A stretch of 64,000 nt of DNA from Streptomyces sp. NBC_00236 (GCF_036195045.1 NZ_CP108100.1:8184001-8248000), one strand, 5' to 3'; positions 1-9,679 are shown, numbered from the stretch's first letter. Numbers and translations: made by a program. The notes: generated by a model from the letters alone, not told the origin.

Positions 1-171
1 CTCCACGCGGTCGGCGACGGCGGCGATCGCGTCGAGGAGCTCACGGGCCGGGGCGTCGGCGGGAACCGGCTGCCGTACGGCCGAGAAGGGGACGGGCAGT
101 CCGGCCTCGGTGTCGATGACGGCGGCCGTCACGTGCGTGCCGCCGATCTCCAGCACGGGAACGTGGCTCAT
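1..171 (-). CDS. ROK-family sugar kinase, N-terminal fragment (cut by window edge)
   Basis: The 57 visible N-terminal residues begin MSHVPVLEIGGTHVTAAVID. The glycine-rich EIGGTHV matches the first phosphate-binding loop of ROK-family sugar kinases (usually DIGGTK). The family phosphorylates glucose, mannose, fructose or N-acetyl sugars with ATP in the cytoplasm; some members are repressors, but those carry an N-terminal HTH that is absent here. Its ATG overlaps the stop of the mannose-6-phosphate-isomerase-like gene by four bases (168-171), so the two are translationally coupled with the isomerase first. Context suggests it phosphorylates mannose or a related hexose released by the mannosidases to the right. 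Substrate and C-terminus cannot be seen. Confidence 0.8.
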   Translation of the reverse strand, partial: MSHVPVLEIGGTHVTAAVIDTEAGLPVPFSAVRQPVPADAPARELLDAIAAVADRVE

Positions 172-1880
172 ACCTGCGTCACCAGGGACTTCACCACGTG
201 CACCGGCCGGCTGCCGACGGGGTGCAGCCGGTACGGGCCGACGGACGCGGGGACGGTGAGGGTCTCGGCGAAGGCGAGGTCGTGACGGTGACCGCCGGCG
301 GTCTCCACGACGACGCCGTCACCGGCCGAGACGTTGAGGATGTGGAAGCGGCCCGCGGTGTCGTCCTCGGCGGCCTCCGGGCCCTCGATCACGAAACGGT
401 GCACCGCGTAGAACATGCCGGGCAGCGCACCGACGATCTCCTCGCGCCAGCCCTGGCCCTCGCGCAGGGTCCGCGGCTGCTGGACGAGGTCCTTCAGGAC
501 GTCGTCGCCGCGCCGCGAGGTGTCGAGGTTGGCGAAGCCGTGCGCGTACGAGAGGGGCCGGGGCGCACCGGAAGTGCCCTTGCGCAGCCAGTCGTAGAAG
601 CGCAGGGAGTAGAGGTAGGGCGTGGCGCTGATCTCCAGGACCAGGTTGCCCTCGCCGGACGAGTGCGGGGTGCCGGCCGGGATCATGAAGAGCTGCCCGG
701 CGTCCGCCGGGTGCCTCATGACGTGGTCCTCGACGCGCAGCGGGAGCCCGTCCGCGGCGGCTGCCTCGACCTCCTTGCGCATGACGTCCACGTCCGTACT
801 CTCCCGCAGGCCGAGATAGACCTGCGCACCGGGTTCGCTCGCGGTCACGTAGTACGTCTCGTGCTGGGTGTACGGCCAGCCGAACGTTTCCCGCATGTAC
901 TGCTCCTGCGGATGCAGGTGCAGGGACAGGTTGCCGCCGCCGACCGTGTCGAGGTAGTCGAACCGGATGGGGAACGACGTGCCGTAGCGCCGGTGGACGT
1001 CCGGGCCGAGGAACTCCTCGGGATGCAGTTCGCACAGCAGCTGGAAGGGGATCTCCACCTGGGCAGCCTCGTCCTGGCCGACCAGGATCCCGGCTTCCGG
1101 GGCGATGAGTTCGTAGCCGAGCGCGGTGTTGCCGCCCCGTGGTTCGAAGCCGAGCTCCCGCGCAGCCCACTGCCCGCCCCAGGGGGTGGAGTTGAAGAAG
1201 GGGCGGGTGCGGACGGGGCCGGTCGCCAGCGCGGCGAGGGTGGCCCGCACGGCGGCGCCGTCCAGCGAGGCGGGGCCCTGCTCGCCCTGGAGATCGACCC
1301 ATCGGTCGACCCGGTGGGCGAAGGCGTCGCGGTGGCGGTCGCCGACGGGCCAGTCGGTGTAGAAGAGGCTGCGCAGTTCACCGGGGGTGCCGGGGCGGCC
1401 GAGGTTGGCACCGAGCGGCAGTTCTCCCCGGGTGACCGCCTCCTCGGCGTACCGCTTGGGGAGGTCGGCCCACCAGAGCAGGTCGGGCTCGGCGAGGGCG
1501 GCTCCCGGACCGAAGACGAGGAGGACGCCGGAGTGCGGGCGCTGCTGGACGGGGGGCGTCTCGAAGAGGTCGCTCATGGAGAACTCGGCGAGTGGCAGGA
1601 AGAACGGGTCCGCGTCCGCGGCGGGAACACAGAGCCGTTCGACGGCCGCCGTGGACCAGAGGCCCCGCACGTCGCACAGGGTTACCTCGGCACCCCGGGC
1701 GCGCAGAGCGGCGGCGAGGGAGCCGGCGGCCTTCTCCCAGTCCAGTGCGGCCGGTCCGTCGAGGGCGAGGACGGTGGGGGCCGTCGGCAGGTCGGCCGCG
1801 GCGGCTGCCCAGCCGGTGACGACGGTGCCGCCGGTGGCGGCGTAGCGCGGGTTGCGTTCGTAGGGACGGGGCTGGTGCAC
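168..1880 (-). CDS. Class I mannose-6-phosphate-isomerase-like cupin protein
   Basis: 570 residues. The second half is a cupin typical of actinomycete class I phosphomannose isomerases, with a metal-site-like stretch LHLHPQEQYM near residues 318-327 and a later HSSGEGN segment. The family interconverts mannose-6-P and fructose-6-P using zinc. The first ~220 residues are an extra N-terminal region without a motif I can assign confidently. It is the first gene of a leftward operon and is coupled by an ATGA overlap to the ROK kinase. It probably feeds mannose released by the GH76/GH38 enzymes into glycolysis. The ATG at 1880 gives the only sensible start. A LacI-type operator lies about 40 bp upstream. 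Isomerase activity is inferred from family and context. Confidence 0.8.
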   Translation of the reverse strand: MHQPRPYERNPRYAATGGTVVTGWAAAAADLPTAPTVLALDGPAALDWEKAAGSLAAALRARGAEVTLCDVRGLWSTAAVERLCVPAADADPFFLPLAEFSMSDLFETPPVQQRPHSGVLLVFGPGAALAEPDLLWWADLPKRYAEEAVTRGELPLGANLGRPGTPGELRSLFYTDWPVGDRHRDAFAHRVDRWVDLQGEQGPASLDGAAVRATLAALATGPVRTRPFFNSTPWGGQWAARELGFEPRGGNTALGYELIAPEAGILVGQDEAAQVEIPFQLLCELHPEEFLGPDVHRRYGTSFPIRFDYLDTVGGGNLSLHLHPQEQYMRETFGWPYTQHETYYVTASEPGAQVYLGLRESTDVDVMRKEVEAAAADGLPLRVEDHVMRHPADAGQLFMIPAGTPHSSGEGNLVLEISATPYLYSLRFYDWLRKGTSGAPRPLSYAHGFANLDTSRRGDDVLKDLVQQPRTLREGQGWREEIVGALPGMFYAVHRFVIEGPEAAEDDTAGRFHILNVSAGDGVVVETAGGHRHDLAFAETLTVPASVGPYRLHPVGSRPVHVVKSLVTQV

Positions 1881-1917
1881 AGATGCTCCTGAGGACGAGG
1901 ACCGGCAAGCACGTGAA

Positions 1918-1931
1918 TGGTATCGATAACA
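1918..1931. promoter_or_regulatory. LacI-type operator between the mannoside arms
   Basis: TGGTATCGATAACA is a 14-bp near-perfect palindrome (6 of 7 pairs) centred on CG, the usual form for LacI-family sugar repressors. It sits 38 bp upstream of the isomerase-like start and about 220 bp upstream of the binding-protein gene. No LacI regulator is visible in this window; it may lie further left. Confidence 0.6.
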
Positions 1932-2028
1932 TGGGAGGGGGACAAGGTGTGCTCGGCGATGGCTCGCGAATTGCCACGCTGAAGTGCGGATCTGTCGGAT
2001 TCGAAGGGGAACCCTTGTTTCGATCGCA

Positions 2029-2042
2029 TGGTGTCGTTAACA
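2029..2042. promoter_or_regulatory. Second, degenerate copy of the LacI-type operator
   Basis: TGGTGTCGTTAACA matches the 1918-1931 site at 12 of 14 positions and lies ~109 bp upstream of the sugar-binding lipoprotein gene. The pair would let one repressor control both divergent arms. Its own dyad symmetry is weak, so this is an inference from similarity. Confidence 0.4.
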
Positions 2043-2150
2043 TCCTGGCAACCCGGAGCGCGGAGACGAACGACGTACGCGTATCCGGTGGATCTCCACA
2101 CCGCACCCCAGAGCCACGGATCCCGCCGGGATCCAGAGGGAAGTGAATCC

Positions 2151-3467
2151 ATGAGATCAACCGGCGAGACGACAGAGCAGTCGTCTCACCCGCTCCGCCG
2201 GCGCACCGTGCTGGCGGGCCTCGGGGCCGGCGCGGCTGCCGTGCTGGCCGGAGGCTGCGCACGGGGCGACAGCACGGCCTCGATTCCGGGTACGACGTCA
2301 CTGGCCAACGACAACGCGACCTGGGACGCGGGATACGTCGCAGCCGGGCGCGAGCTCAAGAAGCTCACCGGGAACGCGCTGCGTCCGCTGTCCAATCCGA
2401 ACCCGACCGCCTACACCCAGGTCACGCAGATCTCCCTGCAGACGACCAAGGCGACGGACCTGATCAAGTGGCAGTCGGGCTACAACCTCAAGCAGCTCGC
2501 GCGCACCGGCAGCCTCAGCGACCTGACGGGATTGTGGGACGCGTACGAGCGCAAGGGCTGGGTGACCCCGTCCCTGCGCGACGCCATGTCCTACCGGGGC
2601 TCCGTGTACGGGGTGCCCCTCTACCAGTCGTACTACGTGCTGTTCTACAACACGCAGTTGTTCGACAAGCACGGACTGCGGGCCCCGGATACATGGGAGG
2701 AGCTGCTGCACAACGCGGAGGTGCTCAAGAAGTCCGGCGTCACCCCCTTCGTCGCCACGCAGAGCGGCAACTGGCCCGCGTACGAGTGGTTCGAGGAGCT
2801 CATCAGCAAGGTCGATCCGGTCTTCTACGCCGACCTGATCGCGGGCCGGGCCCGGTACACCGATCCGCAGGCACACAAGGCCATGCAGATCTGGCAGGAC
2901 TTCATGAAGAAGGGCTGGATGACCCCGGCCGACTTCGACCAGAACAACGGCCCCGCCGCGCTGAAGACCGGCAAGGTCGGCATGTTCCTGCACGGTTCCT
3001 GGCAGTCGCAAGGACTGGCGGCGGCGGGGATGAAGCCGGGAGAGGGCTTCGACGCCTTCGTCCTGCCTCCGGTCGACTCCTCCACGAAGCGATCCGTGAT
3101 CACCGAGGCGGGCGTCCTCGCCGTACCCGAGAGGGCCGTGTCGCACGACGCCGCCATGGCCAACGCCGGCAACTGGCTGCACCCCTCGGTCCAGCGTGTG
3201 TGGACCGACTTCCTCCAGGACGGCTCGGCCAACCCCAGGGCCGTCACCTCCAATCCGGTACTCGCCCGCCTCAGGAAGAGGGCGCTGCGCGAGCACTGGA
3301 CCGAGCTGCCCCGCTACGGACAGTCCGGGCCGCCCAATCTCATGCAGGGGAACACCGACGACCTGGGCGCCTTCATGACGCAGGCCATGTCGGCGGAGGC
3401 GACGCTGCGCAGCATGGCGGGCCGTGCCTCCAAGGAATGGGCCGCCTGGAACAAGGACGAATCATGA
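2151..3467 (+). CDS. Sugar ABC transporter substrate-binding lipoprotein
   Basis: 438 residues from the ATG at 2151, preceded by AGAGGGAAG. The open frame extends upstream, but the added residues do not resemble a protein N-terminus. The signal is LRRRTVLAGLGAG followed by lipobox LAGGC with Cys36 as the acylated residue; the RR pair suggests Tat export. The mature part resembles family 1 extracellular solute-binding proteins, with PLYQSYYVLFYN and a GSWQSQGL segment near the middle. It should capture oligosaccharides, probably manno-oligosaccharides given the adjacent GH76 and GH38, and deliver them to the two permeases. Its stop overlaps the first permease start (ATGA). No ATPase is encoded here, which is usual in Streptomyces where MsiK serves many importers. 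Confidence 0.92.
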   Translation: MRSTGETTEQSSHPLRRRTVLAGLGAGAAAVLAGGCARGDSTASIPGTTSLANDNATWDAGYVAAGRELKKLTGNALRPLSNPNPTAYTQVTQISLQTTKATDLIKWQSGYNLKQLARTGSLSDLTGLWDAYERKGWVTPSLRDAMSYRGSVYGVPLYQSYYVLFYNTQLFDKHGLRAPDTWEELLHNAEVLKKSGVTPFVATQSGNWPAYEWFEELISKVDPVFYADLIAGRARYTDPQAHKAMQIWQDFMKKGWMTPADFDQNNGPAALKTGKVGMFLHGSWQSQGLAAAGMKPGEGFDAFVLPPVDSSTKRSVITEAGVLAVPERAVSHDAAMANAGNWLHPSVQRVWTDFLQDGSANPRAVTSNPVLARLRKRALREHWTELPRYGQSGPPNLMQGNTDDLGAFMTQAMSAEATLRSMAGRASKEWAAWNKDES

Positions 3468-4405
3468 CATCGGCAGTCGACAGGCGTCCCGCACAGGCCC
3501 CTTCACCCGTGACGCCGCCCACAGCCCCCGTCCGCACACCCTCGCGCAGGCTGAAGGACAGGCTGGCCGGAGCCGGCTTCCTGGCGCCCGCCGTCCTGCT
3601 CGTCGCAGCGCTGCTCCTCACACCGTTCGCGGTGACGTCGTACCGGAGCCTCTTCAGCGACGGCCGGGTCTCCGGCTTCACCTGGTTCACCAACTACGGG
3701 CTGTTCCTCAGTGATCCGGTCCTCGCGAAGTCCATGGGGAACACGCTGATGTGGGTGGTCGGCACGGTCGCCCTCCCGCTGGTCCTGGGCCTGGGCATCG
3801 CGGTCATGACCAACCAGTCCGGGTGGTCCCGGGTGGCGCGGCTGCTCGTGGTCCTGCCGTACGCGATCTCCGGATCCGCCGTGGCCGTCGTGTGGAACTT
3901 CATCCTGACCACGGACGGTGCGGCCAACCAGGCCCTCCGGGCGCTCGGCCTCGGCTCGTTCGCCCAGGGCTGGCTGCTCGAATGGCCGGGCAACACCCTC
4001 GTCATGATCGTCGCCAACACCTGGCAGTCCACCGGTGTGGCCGTGATCCTCTTCCTGGTCGGCCTGCAGACCATCCCTCCGGAGACGCTGGAGGCGGCCT
4101 CCCTCGACGGCGCCGACGGCCTGCGGAAGTTCTGGTACGTCGTCATGCCCCAGCTGCGGACCGTGTCCGTGATCGTCGTCGGCAGCAGTCTGGTCAACGG
4201 CCTGAAGTCGTTCGACCTCATCTGGGTGCTGACCCAGGGCGGCCCCGGCCGCAGCTCCGAGACCCTCGCCGTCTCGATGTACCAGGAGACGTTCCTCGCG
4301 CTGCGTCCCGGTGCCGGGGCAGCGGTCGCCGTCGTCCTCACCGTCATCGTGCTGCTGGCCTCCTGGCTGTACCTGCGGCGCCAGCTGACCCCGAAAGGCG
4401 CATGA
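3464..4405 (+). CDS. Sugar ABC transporter permease, MalF type
   Basis: 313 residues. After a short cytoplasmic Pro-rich N-terminus come about six hydrophobic segments, beginning LAGAGFLAPAVLLVAALLL. The coupling-helix (EAA) motif EAASLDGADGLRKFWYVVMP lies in the C-terminal half. The protein forms half of the membrane channel for the lipoprotein at 2151. Translation is coupled on both sides by ATGA overlaps (3464-3467 and 4402-4405). Confidence 0.92.
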   Translation: MTSAVDRRPAQAPSPVTPPTAPVRTPSRRLKDRLAGAGFLAPAVLLVAALLLTPFAVTSYRSLFSDGRVSGFTWFTNYGLFLSDPVLAKSMGNTLMWVVGTVALPLVLGLGIAVMTNQSGWSRVARLLVVLPYAISGSAVAVVWNFILTTDGAANQALRALGLGSFAQGWLLEWPGNTLVMIVANTWQSTGVAVILFLVGLQTIPPETLEAASLDGADGLRKFWYVVMPQLRTVSVIVVGSSLVNGLKSFDLIWVLTQGGPGRSSETLAVSMYQETFLALRPGAGAAVAVVLTVIVLLASWLYLRRQLTPKGA

Positions 4406-5238
4406 GCATGACCACTCGCCGCATCTCCGCCGGATCGGCCGTCCGCAACACGGTCCTGGTCCTCGTCTCACTCCTGTGGGCCGTGCCCACCTGGCTGCTG
4501 GTGGTGAACGCCCTGGTGCCGGCCGCCGAGTACGGCGGCAGTCCGCACTGGCTGCCGCACGGGGGCTTCGGTCTGTTCGACAACATGTCACAGGCGTGGA
4601 CCCGGGCCCGGCTGGGCCCCGCGATGGGCAACAGCCTGCTGTACGCGGTGACCAGCTCGGCCGCGGCCATCGTGGTCGCCACGACCGCGGCGTTCGCCAC
4701 CGTGATCATGCCCGTGAAGCACAAGACCCTGTGGTTCTGGCTGATCTACTCGGGCACGCTGCTGCCCCTCCAGGTCTTTCTGCGGCCGCTGTTCCTCGCC
4801 TACGCGAGCACCGGCCTCTACGACGCGCAGATCGGCCTGTTCCTGGTCTATGTCGCGGTCGCGATCCCGTTCGCCTACTTCATCATGCGCAACTTCGCCC
4901 AGACGCTGCCCGGTGAGGTGATCGAGGCGGCGAGGCTGGACGGGGCGTCCTGGTGGCGCGTCTTCTGGCAGATCCACGTGCCGCTGTCCAGGTCCGCGAT
5001 GGTCGCCGCGTTCGTCTTCCAGTTCGTCGCCGTCTGGAACGACCTGCTCTTCGGGATCACCCTGTCCACCAGCCGCAACATCCGCCCGGTGATGGCCGCG
5101 CTCGCAGAGCTCCAGGGCAACTACTCCAACGTGGGGCCGCCGGTCGTGCTGGGCGGAGCGCTGCTCGTCTCACTGCCGACCGTCGTCCTGTTCTTCTCCG
5201 CGCAGCGCTTCTTCGTCAGCAGTCTCAAGCTCGGCTGA
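4402..5238 (+). CDS. Sugar ABC transporter permease, MalG type
   Basis: 278 residues starting at the ATG that overlaps the previous stop; an ATG two codons later (4408) is an alternative. Six hydrophobic segments are visible, the first NTVLVLVSLLWAVPTWLLVV. The EAA loop reads EAARLDGASWWRVFWQIHVP. It is the MalG-type partner of the permease at 3464. The C-terminus ends SSLKLG, the usual short tail. A 96-bp gap separates it from the secreted GH76 gene, so all the rightward genes may be one operon. Confidence 0.92.
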   Translation: MSMTTRRISAGSAVRNTVLVLVSLLWAVPTWLLVVNALVPAAEYGGSPHWLPHGGFGLFDNMSQAWTRARLGPAMGNSLLYAVTSSAAAIVVATTAAFATVIMPVKHKTLWFWLIYSGTLLPLQVFLRPLFLAYASTGLYDAQIGLFLVYVAVAIPFAYFIMRNFAQTLPGEVIEAARLDGASWWRVFWQIHVPLSRSAMVAAFVFQFVAVWNDLLFGITLSTSRNIRPVMAALAELQGNYSNVGPPVVLGGALLVSLPTVVLFFSAQRFFVSSLKLG

Positions 5239-5334
5239 TCCCGGCCGATGCCGTACGCACCGGTCCCGCACCCACGCCTCGCACCGGTCCCCGCACCGAC
5301 GCCCCGAGCCGAACCCCGAAAGGCAGGCACCCCG

Positions 5335-6510
5335 GTGAAGATCCACGCCCGCACCGCCCTCGCGCTGGCCGCCGCCCCGCTGCTGTGCACCGCCCTGACT
5401 CCCACGCCCGCTGCTGCCGCACAGCCGGCAGCGGACCCGTGGAAGAACCGCGCGGTCCGCACGTACGACGCACTCCAGCAGCACCTGTACCAGGGGGCGG
5501 ACAACCACGGTCTGTACCAGGAGAAGACCCCGCGCCAGAGCACCGACAACGCCCACTCCTATCTCTGGCCCCTGCGCGAGGCGGCGGCAGCGACGGTCGA
5601 CATGGCCGGCCTCCCCGGCACGGGTGCCAGCTACACGGCGGACGCGGCCGAACGCTTCGCCACCCTGGAGCTCTACTTCGAACCCCGCGACGGCCGCCCC
5701 GGCTACGACTCGTACCTGCCCGCACCGCTCGGCCAGGGCGGCGACGTCTTCTACGACGACAACTCCGTGGTGGGCCTCTCGCTGCTGGACCAGTACCGCT
5801 CGACCGGGAACACCACCTACCTCCACCGGGCGGAGCTGACCTTCGACATCGTCAGCCGCGGCTGGGACGACGACCCGGCCAAGGAGTGCCCCGGCGGAAT
5901 GGACTGGGTGGACTCCCCGGCCAACACCATGCGCGCCGCCAACGTGACGGGACTCGCCGCGGAGCTCGCCGCCCGACTCCACCAGGAGACGCACAGGAGC
6001 CGCTACCTGACGAGCGCCCAGAAGTGGTACGAGTGGAACTGGTCCTGTCTGCGCGAGTCGCCGGGCCTCTACCGCAACAGCCGGGGCGACGACGGAACCG
6101 TCGACCCCACCCTGTGGACCTACAACTCCGGGGCCATGATCGGGACCGCGACGACGCTCTACCAGGTGACCGGGGACCGCTCCTACCTCAAGCGCGCCGT
6201 GGAGGACGCGGACGGCTCGCTCGCGTACTGGAAGCAGGGCGAGCGCCTGCACGATCAGCCCGCGATCTTCAACGCGATCTACTTCGACAACCTCCGGATC
6301 CTGGCCGGGGTGCACCCGGGCCAGGCCTACCGGCAGGTGGAGAAGGCGTACGCGGAGCGCACCTGGAAGGAGAACCGGGACCCGTCCAACGGTCTCTTCC
6401 GCTTCCAGCCCTCGGGCGGCGGCGACTACGACGAGACCGCCCCCGCGGAGACCCTCGAACAGTCCGCGATGGTCCAGATCTTCGCGGGCATGGCCGCCGA
6501 CGGCGCCTGA
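5335..6510 (+). CDS. Secreted GH76-type alpha-1,6-mannanase-like protein
   Basis: 391 residues from GTG 5335, with AAAGGCAGG about 5 bp upstream. A Sec signal KIHARTALALAAAPLLC ends near the Ala run before QPAADPW. The mature protein has the aromatic-rich alpha-toroid pattern of GH76, and VFYDDNSVVGL places the paired acidic residues Asp141-Asp142 where GH76 enzymes carry their catalytic DD. GH76 cuts alpha-1,6-mannan backbones. Other recognisable segments are YEWNWSCLR and YNSGAMIG. Position between the importer and GH38 fits extracellular attack on fungal or actinobacterial mannan. Family assignment rests on motif reading, not on a profile search. Confidence 0.8.
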   Translation: MKIHARTALALAAAPLLCTALTPTPAAAAQPAADPWKNRAVRTYDALQQHLYQGADNHGLYQEKTPRQSTDNAHSYLWPLREAAAATVDMAGLPGTGASYTADAAERFATLELYFEPRDGRPGYDSYLPAPLGQGGDVFYDDNSVVGLSLLDQYRSTGNTTYLHRAELTFDIVSRGWDDDPAKECPGGMDWVDSPANTMRAANVTGLAAELAARLHQETHRSRYLTSAQKWYEWNWSCLRESPGLYRNSRGDDGTVDPTLWTYNSGAMIGTATTLYQVTGDRSYLKRAVEDADGSLAYWKQGERLHDQPAIFNAIYFDNLRILAGVHPGQAYRQVEKAYAERTWKENRDPSNGLFRFQPSGGGDYDETAPAETLEQSAMVQIFAGMAADGA

Positions 6511-6592
6511 CCCCCGGAAGCCCCAGCTCCCACCACTGCCCCCCCCGCACGCACCGAACCGGCACACCACGCCAGAGCGGAGAACCCTCTCC

Positions 6593-9500
6593 ATGCCCCG
6601 CCCCGACCTGTCCCGCCCTTCCTGGTGGGACTCCGACATCGCCCGCGACATCCTGCGCGACCGTGGCGTGAGCGCCACCGGCGTCCTCGGCGGACACGAC
6701 GTCCGGCTCTCCTGCGAGCCACTGCTGCGTCATGACGGCGACGGCGGACTCCTGCAGTCCGTACGGGTGGGGGCCGGCCGTCCCCTCACACAGGCCCGCG
6801 TCACCACTCTGTCCGGCAGCGCCCTGCGCTGCGAGCTGATCCCCGGTCCCGAGGGCGACACCCGCCTGCTGGTCCCCGAGGCCGACTCGCCCCTCCCGGT
6901 CCTGGTGGAACTGCCCGAGCTGGCGCCGGGTGAGCACATCGAGGTGCTGCTGACCCCCCAGCGGCACTGGACACTGCACCTGGTGCAGCACGCCCACCTC
7001 GACATCGGCTACACGGACCCGCAGGGAACGGTGCTCGCGGAAGGCCGCAAGTACCTCGACTCCCTTCTCGAACTGTGCCGCGCCACGGACGACCGGCCCG
7101 ACGCGTCGAAGTTCCGATGGGCGGTCGAGGGCTTCTTCAGCTTCGAGAACTGGTCGGCGAACCGCCCGCCGGAACAGGTCGCGCGGTTCCTGGAACGCGT
7201 GCGCGAGGGCCGCATCGAACTCACCGCGATGCCGTTCAACCTGCACACGGAGACCTGCTCCACCGACGAACTGCACGAACTGCTGCGCCCTGTACGGGAG
7301 CTGCGCGAACGTCACGGGATCGACGTCACCACGGCCATGCAGACGGACGTCCCCGGGCAGGTCGTCGGGCTGCCCGACGTACTCGCGGACAGCGGCATCC
7401 GCTATCTCTCGGTCGCCCACAACTGGGCCGGCCGTGCGGTGCCGCACCACACCGGCGGCGGCGAACTGCCCCGGCTCTTCAGGTGGCAGGCCCCGAGCGG
7501 CCGCAGCGTGCTGGTGTGGCGCACGGACACCCCGCACGGGCTGGCGTACATGGAGGGTTCCATCCTGGGCTTCGACGAGTCCTTCGAACGGGTCGACGAC
7601 CTCCTGCCCCACTACCTGTCGGCGCTGGCCACTCATCAGTACCCCCACGAGGGGCGCGGCATCCCGGGGTTCCCGGTCCTGGACGAGGAGTTCAAGGGCG
7701 ATCCGTACCCCTGGGACATCCTGCACCTGCGGGTCCTGGGCAAGTTCGCGGACAACGGCCCGCCGCGCCGGGTCATCGCGGACACCGTGCGCCGCTGGAA
7801 CGAGGAGTGGGCCTTCCCCGCCCTGCGCACCTCTCGCAACGAGGACTTCTTCACCGACGCGGAAGCCCGCTACGGGGACCGGCTGGAGACGTTCGAGGGC
7901 GACTGGAGCGACTGGTGGGTGGACGGCGTCGGCGCCGGTGCCGTCCCGCTCGCGGCCACCCGTGACGGGCAGGCGGCGCTGGCCGACGCCCAGACCGTGG
8001 CCGGGCACGCGGAGATCCTCGGCGCGGCGGGCGCCGGGATCACCGCGTCGGCTCCCGAGGTCTACCGGGCCGCCTCCCTGTTCAACGAGCACACCTGGGG
8101 TGGCGGTGACCCCTGGACGCACGGCGACCACGGCCATGCGTCCGGCGAACGGCAGTGGCACTGGAAGTACGCGCAGGCGCTGCGTGCCCACGACGACGCG
8201 AAGACGCTCCTCGACGGCGCCGGCGCGGCACTCGGCGGCCGCCTCGCACCGCGCGCGGGCACCCTGGCGGGCTACTACGTCACCAACACGTGCAGCTGGC
8301 ACCGTTCGGAGACGGTCCGGCTGTTCCTTCCGGAGAGCACGGTCCCGCTGGAGGATCCGGTCCGTGTGCTCGACGCACGCGACGGCTCAACGCTCCAGCA
8401 CACGGAGGAGGCCCAGACGAACGAGCTGCACCGTGCCGCCGGACGCTTCCTTCTCTTCCGGCTGGTGGACGTGCCCGCACACGGGGCGGTCCGCGTGGAC
8501 GTCGTCGCGGGGGAGGGGTCGACGGCGGCCGCGCACGACGACCCGGGGTCCACCGTCCTGGAGAACGAGTTCCTGCGCGTGCGCGTCGATCTGCGGCATG
8601 CGTGGATCAGCTCCGTCACCGACAAGCGGACCGGCCGGGAACTGGTGCGGCAGGACGCGACGCTCGGCCTCAACGGATACGTGTACGACGAGTACGCCAC
8701 GGCCGGCGGCTTCAACCACCAGTCCAGCAAGACCACGGCGAACGAGTCGATGCACCTCCTCGCCTCCCGCACGGCAGCCCCGCCGGCCGCGCTGGTGGAC
8801 CGCTTCCGTGACGCCACCGGTGAGACGCTGGTCTACGAATGCGCGCCGGCCGGAACGGAGCTGCTGCGGGTTCGCGTACACCTCCCGCACGGGCAGGCCC
8901 GCATCGATCTGGAGAACCGGATCGTGAAGCGCGCGACGCTGACCAAGGAGAGCGCCTTCTTCGCCTTCCCCTTCGCCATGTCACAGCCGGTCGTCCGCAT
9001 GGAGGCCACCGGCGGCATGACGGGCACCGGACTTCCGACGGTGCCGGGATCGGCTCAGCACATGCGTGCGGTGCGGCGCTGGGTGAGTTTCGAGGAAGAA
9101 GCCGTGGTCGCCGCCGTGGCCACCCAGGACGCGCCGCTGGTGCAGGTGGGCGGGATCGCGATTCCGTACGCGCCCTATCCGCAGTCGCTGACCCAGGACG
9201 AGCCCGGCACCCTGTTCTCCTGGGTGCACAACAACATCTGGGACACCAACTTCCCCTCCGAGCAGGCCTTCGACCACGTGTTCCGTTACAGCGTGGCCGT
9301 GGGGGAGGCCCGGCACACCACCGGTCCCGAGCTGGGGATGCGCGCCGCCGCCGCCGGCAGCCGGCCCCTGATCGCGGTCCGGGCGCTGGGCGAGGAGAGC
9401 GAGGAGCCGGAGGCCTCCTACGGGCTGCTGACGCTGGACGATCCCCGCGTCCGGGTCGTGGGTCTCACCGTTCCGGCCCCCGGACAGGTGCTGGTCAGGC

Positions 9501-9679
9501 TCCAGTCCTACGCACGGGAACCCGTCGTCTGCCGGATCACCCCCGGCTTCCCCGTCACGGAGACCGTGGCTGCCGACTACCTTGGCGCGCCCGGGGAGCG
9601 CCTTGTGCCGGACGCCGTGGGCGCGGCGACCATCGACGTTCCGACGCTGGGCACCCGGGCGGTGCTGCTGCGCATCTGA
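6593..9679 (+). CDS. GH38 alpha-mannosidase
   Basis: 1028 residues; ATG 6593 with GCGGAG upstream. After a ~130-residue N-terminal beta region, HAHLDIGYTD (residues 133-142) gives the GH38 zinc ligands His135 and Asp137. MQTDVPG places the likely nucleophile at Asp252, and FNEHTWGGGDPW (around residue 495) is the third conserved block. The C-terminal half is the beta-sandwich region usual for GH38. No signal peptide is seen, so it probably acts in the cytoplasm on imported manno-oligosaccharides, releasing mannose for the kinase and isomerase. It is the last gene of the locus and is followed by a strong terminator. Confidence 0.9.
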   Translation: MPRPDLSRPSWWDSDIARDILRDRGVSATGVLGGHDVRLSCEPLLRHDGDGGLLQSVRVGAGRPLTQARVTTLSGSALRCELIPGPEGDTRLLVPEADSPLPVLVELPELAPGEHIEVLLTPQRHWTLHLVQHAHLDIGYTDPQGTVLAEGRKYLDSLLELCRATDDRPDASKFRWAVEGFFSFENWSANRPPEQVARFLERVREGRIELTAMPFNLHTETCSTDELHELLRPVRELRERHGIDVTTAMQTDVPGQVVGLPDVLADSGIRYLSVAHNWAGRAVPHHTGGGELPRLFRWQAPSGRSVLVWRTDTPHGLAYMEGSILGFDESFERVDDLLPHYLSALATHQYPHEGRGIPGFPVLDEEFKGDPYPWDILHLRVLGKFADNGPPRRVIADTVRRWNEEWAFPALRTSRNEDFFTDAEARYGDRLETFEGDWSDWWVDGVGAGAVPLAATRDGQAALADAQTVAGHAEILGAAGAGITASAPEVYRAASLFNEHTWGGGDPWTHGDHGHASGERQWHWKYAQALRAHDDAKTLLDGAGAALGGRLAPRAGTLAGYYVTNTCSWHRSETVRLFLPESTVPLEDPVRVLDARDGSTLQHTEEAQTNELHRAAGRFLLFRLVDVPAHGAVRVDVVAGEGSTAAAHDDPGSTVLENEFLRVRVDLRHAWISSVTDKRTGRELVRQDATLGLNGYVYDEYATAGGFNHQSSKTTANESMHLLASRTAAPPAALVDRFRDATGETLVYECAPAGTELLRVRVHLPHGQARIDLENRIVKRATLTKESAFFAFPFAMSQPVVRMEATGGMTGTGLPTVPGSAQHMRAVRRWVSFEEEAVVAAVATQDAPLVQVGGIAIPYAPYPQSLTQDEPGTLFSWVHNNIWDTNFPSEQAFDHVFRYSVAVGEARHTTGPELGMRAAAAGSRPLIAVRALGEESEEPEASYGLLTLDDPRVRVVGLTVPAPGQVLVRLQSYAREPVVCRITPGFPVTETVAADYLGAPGERLVPDAVGAATIDVPTLGTRAVLLRI

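Noticed and set aside
198..1892. 564-codon plus-strand frame opposite the isomerase-like gene
   Set aside because: No domain; the minus strand encodes a recognisable cupin with coupled neighbour.
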